This document shows positions 7,201-8,691 of a DNA stretch of 8,691 bases, one piece after another. Below the pieces are notes generated by a model. That model was not told the DNA's origin and searched no databases. It was given only the letters and a program-made list of their open reading frames with translations. Position 1 is the first letter of the stretch. The number at the start of each line of letters is the position of its first letter. The translations under genes were made by a program, and so were the position numbers. Source of the stretch: an uncultured Lachnobacterium sp. (GTDB lineage: Bacteria; Bacillota; Clostridia; Lachnospirales; Lachnospiraceae); NCBI GenBank assembly GCA_900549895.1, contig URQG01000069.1, forward strand, positions 1 through 8,691, written 5' to 3'.

Positions 7201-8052
7201 ATGGTTAAAATTATTGCGGACAGTACTTGTGATCTGTCAAAAGAATGGATTGAAAAATACGATATTACGATTCTTCCTCTCCATATATTATTGGGGGAGC
7301 AGGAATACCGGGATGGTGTGGATATCACACCGGAAGAAATTTTTGCGTGGTCGGATAAAAATAAGACAACACCGAAGACATCGGCGCCGTCTCTGGTAGA
7401 GGCAATGGAATGTTTGCAGCCATATATAGAAGCAGGAAGAGAAGTTGTCTGCTTCTCTATTTCATACAGTATGTCTACATCAGGAAATGTGATGCGCCTT
7501 GCTGCAGAGGAGTTAGAGGCAGGAAATCTTGTGACAGTGATCGATTCCGCAAATCTGTCGACGGGAATCGGACACCTTGTTGTTGAGGCTGCGATCATGG
7601 CCGGACAGGGAAAGGATGCGAAAACGATTGCAAAGGAAATCGAGGAACTGAAGCCCCTGGTACGTGCAAGTTTTGTTGTGGACACATTAACTTATTTATA
7701 TAGAGGCGGAAGATGTAATGCGGTGGCAGCTCTGGTCGGAGGGGCGTTGAAACTGCATCCTAAGATTGTTGTGGAAAACGGTGCGATGGATGCCACGAAA
7801 AAGTATCGGGGCAGATTGGATCATGTGATTTTATCCTATACCAAAGACATGGAAAAGGAACTTAAGACCGCCAAGCGGGAGCGTGTGTTTATCACTCACT
7901 CCGGATGTGACAAGGAGACCGTGGATAAGGTACGTGAGTATCTGGAGAGCTTGCAGCATTTTGATGAGGTTATTGAGACCCGTGCCGGCGGCGTGATATC
8001 CAGCCACTGCGGTCCGGGAACACTTGGCGTGCTTTTTATCGCACAAAATTAA
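7201..8052 (+). CDS. DegV family (FakB-like) fatty-acid-binding protein
   Basis: The 283-residue protein has the DegV fold length and signatures. These are an N-terminal KIIADSTCDL strand (residues 3-12), KTSAPS at 59-64, SYSMSTSGN, a LYRGGRCN segment in the middle, and the C-terminal ISSHCGPGTLGVLF block. DegV proteins bind a single fatty acid. Several, called FakB, present it to the kinase FakA for phosphorylation and entry into phospholipid synthesis. Which paralogue this is cannot be told from sequence, and fakA is not in the window. There is no signal peptide. GGGGAA at 7191-7196, overlapping the hemW stop, lies 4 nt before ATG 7201. The 9-nt gap marks it as the third gene of the lepA operon. 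No terminator follows closely; the nearest is at 8289-8318. Confidence 0.93.
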   Translation: MVKIIADSTCDLSKEWIEKYDITILPLHILLGEQEYRDGVDITPEEIFAWSDKNKTTPKTSAPSLVEAMECLQPYIEAGREVVCFSISYSMSTSGNVMRLAAEELEAGNLVTVIDSANLSTGIGHLVVEAAIMAGQGKDAKTIAKEIEELKPLVRASFVVDTLTYLYRGGRCNAVAALVGGALKLHPKIVVENGAMDATKKYRGRLDHVILSYTKDMEKELKTAKRERVFITHSGCDKETVDKVREYLESLQHFDEVIETRAGGVISSHCGPGTLGVLFIAQN

Positions 8053-8059
8053 AAATGTA

Positions 8060-8088
8060 TTGACATTCTGACTTTTCATCATTATGAT
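8060..8088 (+). promoter_or_regulatory. Near-consensus promoter downstream of degV
   Basis: A perfect TTGACA (8060-8065) and TATGAT (8083-8088) are separated by 17 bp. It starts only 7 nt after the degV stop and is the strongest-looking promoter in the window. No gene of appreciable length follows; the first ATG after a purine-rich AGGGA gives only the 5-codon frame MRPIS at 8113-8130. Confidence 0.65.
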
Positions 8089-8157
8089 AGAGGAAGCTTA
8101 GGGAATGTTATTATGAGGCCGATTTCATAAATGTCCATATAAGTTGTTAAATGCCTT

Positions 8158-8182
8158 TAAATGCTGATAGCTAGAGCATTTA
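8158..8182. repeat. 8-bp inverted repeat with 9-nt spacer
   Basis: TAAATGCT (8158-8165) and AGCATTTA (8175-8182) are perfect reverse complements around GATAGCTAG. A partial direct copy, TTAAATGC, lies just upstream at 8147-8154 and recurs at 8157-8164 with a 10-bp period. This could be an RNA hairpin, an operator or a recombinase site. Confidence 0.45.
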
Positions 8183-8237
8183 GCGGATTTCCGACTTGGA
8201 TATAACTCTATATAAATTCATGTAAGTTTTTGGAAAA

Positions 8238-8258
8238 TGGCCCACTTGGTGGCCCACT
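8238..8258. repeat. Direct repeat TGGCCCACT x2, 12-bp period
   Basis: TGGCCCACT occurs at 8238-8246 and again at 8250-8258. On the - strand this reads AGTGGGCCA twice. Pairs of short, helically phased direct repeats are the usual form of arm-type sites for tyrosine recombinases such as Tn916 Int. Assigning that role here is inference, because no integrase gene is in view. Confidence 0.5.
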
Positions 8259-8288
8259 AACTTTTGATCGAAGCCCTAATGTGGTAAG

Positions 8289-8318
8289 AAGAAGCGCCTG
8301 TATGAGCGCTTCTTTTTT
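8289..8318 (+). terminator. Strong rho-independent terminator
   Basis: A 9-bp stem pairs AAGAAGCGC (8289-8297) with GCGCTTCTT (8306-8314) around an 8-nt loop. A six-T run spans 8313-8318. It is the first good terminator after degV, so it probably ends the lepA-hemW-degV transcript as well as any transcript from the 8060-8088 promoter. Confidence 0.88.
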
Positions 8319-8642
8319 GAACAAGTATTACAATGAAAGTAACTGGTGTTTAGGTTCCAATATGAATATGTAACTGGAATTTTAAAGGCATAGTATGTTG
8401 TACCATCTAATAAATTTTGCTTTCATTTTCGCTCATGACCATGAGACTTTTTCCGCTCAAACTGTATGCTGATGATATATTTCTAGTATCGAACAGAACG
8501 TTGTTGTATTATGATTTGCTTTTAATTGTCACGGCAGTGTTTAAGGGACGGGATGAAAGCCTGGATTTTATTGGGCTTCTTGGATGGAAGTGTAGAATTT
8601 ACACCTTATTTACACCTTTGGAAGATTGGATCGGTATAGTTA
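8319..8642. other. Gene-free AT-rich stretch
   Basis: No credible gene is visible on either strand; the - strand frames are broken repeatedly. A + frame is open from about 8414 to the end of the window, but its protein resembles nothing I know and runs into adapter sequence. Small structures present are a direct repeat GTAACTGG at 8339-8346 and 8370-8377, a 6-bp inverted repeat CTCATG/CATGAG at 8432-8445, and the tandem repeat at 8597-8618. The composition is AT-richer than the genes upstream, fitting intergenic or mobile-element flank DNA. Confidence 0.6.
8597..8618. repeat. Tandem 11-bp repeat ATTTACACCTT x2
   Basis: ATTTACACCTT is repeated perfectly head to tail at 8597-8607 and 8608-8618. 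An inverted half copy, GTGTA at 8590-8594, opposes TACAC at 8600-8604. The arrangement is like recombinase arm sites, and it is a different sequence from the pair at 8238-8258. Confidence 0.55.
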
Positions 8643-8691
8643 CTGTCTCTTATACACATCTCCGAGCCCACGAGACGCGTAGTAATCTCGT
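8643..8691 (+). other. Illumina Nextera adapter read-through (sequencing artefact)
   Basis: Bases 8643-8661 are exactly the 19-bp Tn5 mosaic end CTGTCTCTTATACACATCT. Bases 8662-8676 are the read-2 adapter remainder CCGAGCCCACGAGAC. Bases 8677-8684 (GCGTAGTA) sit in the i7 index position and match index N719 as I remember it. Bases 8685-8691 (ATCTCGT) begin the P7 primer. The elements are in library order with no mismatch, so this is untrimmed adapter, and true genomic sequence ends at 8642. Confidence 0.98.

Larger units (their letters stand above)
8095..8318 (+). ncRNA. Candidate orphan transcript between strong promoter and terminator
   Basis: A predicted start near 8095 and an intrinsic terminator ending at 8318 bracket about 224 nt with no reading frame worth calling. 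All three + frames are broken by stops. The interval contains an 8-bp hairpin at 8158-8182 and a direct repeat at 8238-8258. It may be a small RNA, or the leftover promoter and terminator of a lost gene or mobile element. I recognise no known RNA family. Confidence 0.25.

Noticed and set aside
8054..8067. Small hairpin AATGT/ACATT right after degV as its terminator
   Set aside because: The stem is only 5 AT-rich base pairs, there is no T-run, and it overlaps the -35 box. The 8289-8318 hairpin is far better.
8158..8182. CIRCE (HrcA operator) candidate because of the N9 spacer
   Set aside because: Only the spacer length fits. The arms TAAATGCT/AGCATTTA do not match the CIRCE arms TTAGCACTC/GAGTGCTAA.
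8441..8500. YADD in the terminal open frame, recalling the reverse transcriptase catalytic motif
   Set aside because: No other reverse transcriptase block is present around it, the frame has no ribosome binding site, and it runs into adapter. A four-residue match is expected by chance.
8643..8661. Tn5 mosaic end as evidence of a natural transposon
   Set aside because: It is followed exactly by the Illumina read-2 adapter, an index and P7 sequence, so it comes from library preparation.

Overview
The window reads as the end of a contig from a low-to-mid-GC Firmicute, most likely a gut Lachnospiraceae (Clostridia). The inference rests on the strong AGGAGG-type ribosome binding sites, the style of the solute-binding protein tail, the lepA-hemW gene order, and the pairing of a glycoside hydrolase family 32 enzyme with a fructokinase. 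I saw no virulence, resistance, CRISPR or phage structural gene. Nearly every protein-coding gene belongs to a known family.

Region 1 (1-2229, + strand) is the 3' end of a sucrose/fructo-oligosaccharide utilisation operon. It holds the C-terminus of a sugar ABC transporter binding protein, then a complete cytoplasmic GH32 beta-fructosidase, then a decayed fructokinase. The fructokinase keeps its ribosome binding site and ATG but has lost most of its body. A bidirectional terminator closes the operon.

Region 2 (2230-4050) holds a UPF0340/YwlG-family gene on the - strand and an adenosine deaminase gene on the + strand. They diverge from a 261-bp intergenic region. That region has a promoter on each side and, between them, a cluster of three 8-bp boxes that looks like an operator.

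Region 3 (4060-8052) is a tight housekeeping operon driven by a strong promoter: lepA (translation factor EF4), hemW (radical SAM heme chaperone) and a DegV-family fatty-acid-binding protein. The gaps are 0 nt and 9 nt.

Region 4 (8053-8642) is AT-richer and has no recognisable gene. It contains a near-consensus promoter, an inverted repeat, two separate pairs of short direct repeats, and a strong intrinsic terminator. The repeats resemble arm sites of tyrosine-recombinase elements, so an integration scar or element end is a reasonable but unproven reading.

The last 49 bases (8643-8691) are not biological. They are Illumina Nextera transposase adapter, an index and the start of the P7 primer. 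Any open frame running into the contig end is therefore chimeric. I found no convincing new biological system. The best leads are the three-box operator, the fructokinase deletion and the possible element scar or orphan transcript after degV.
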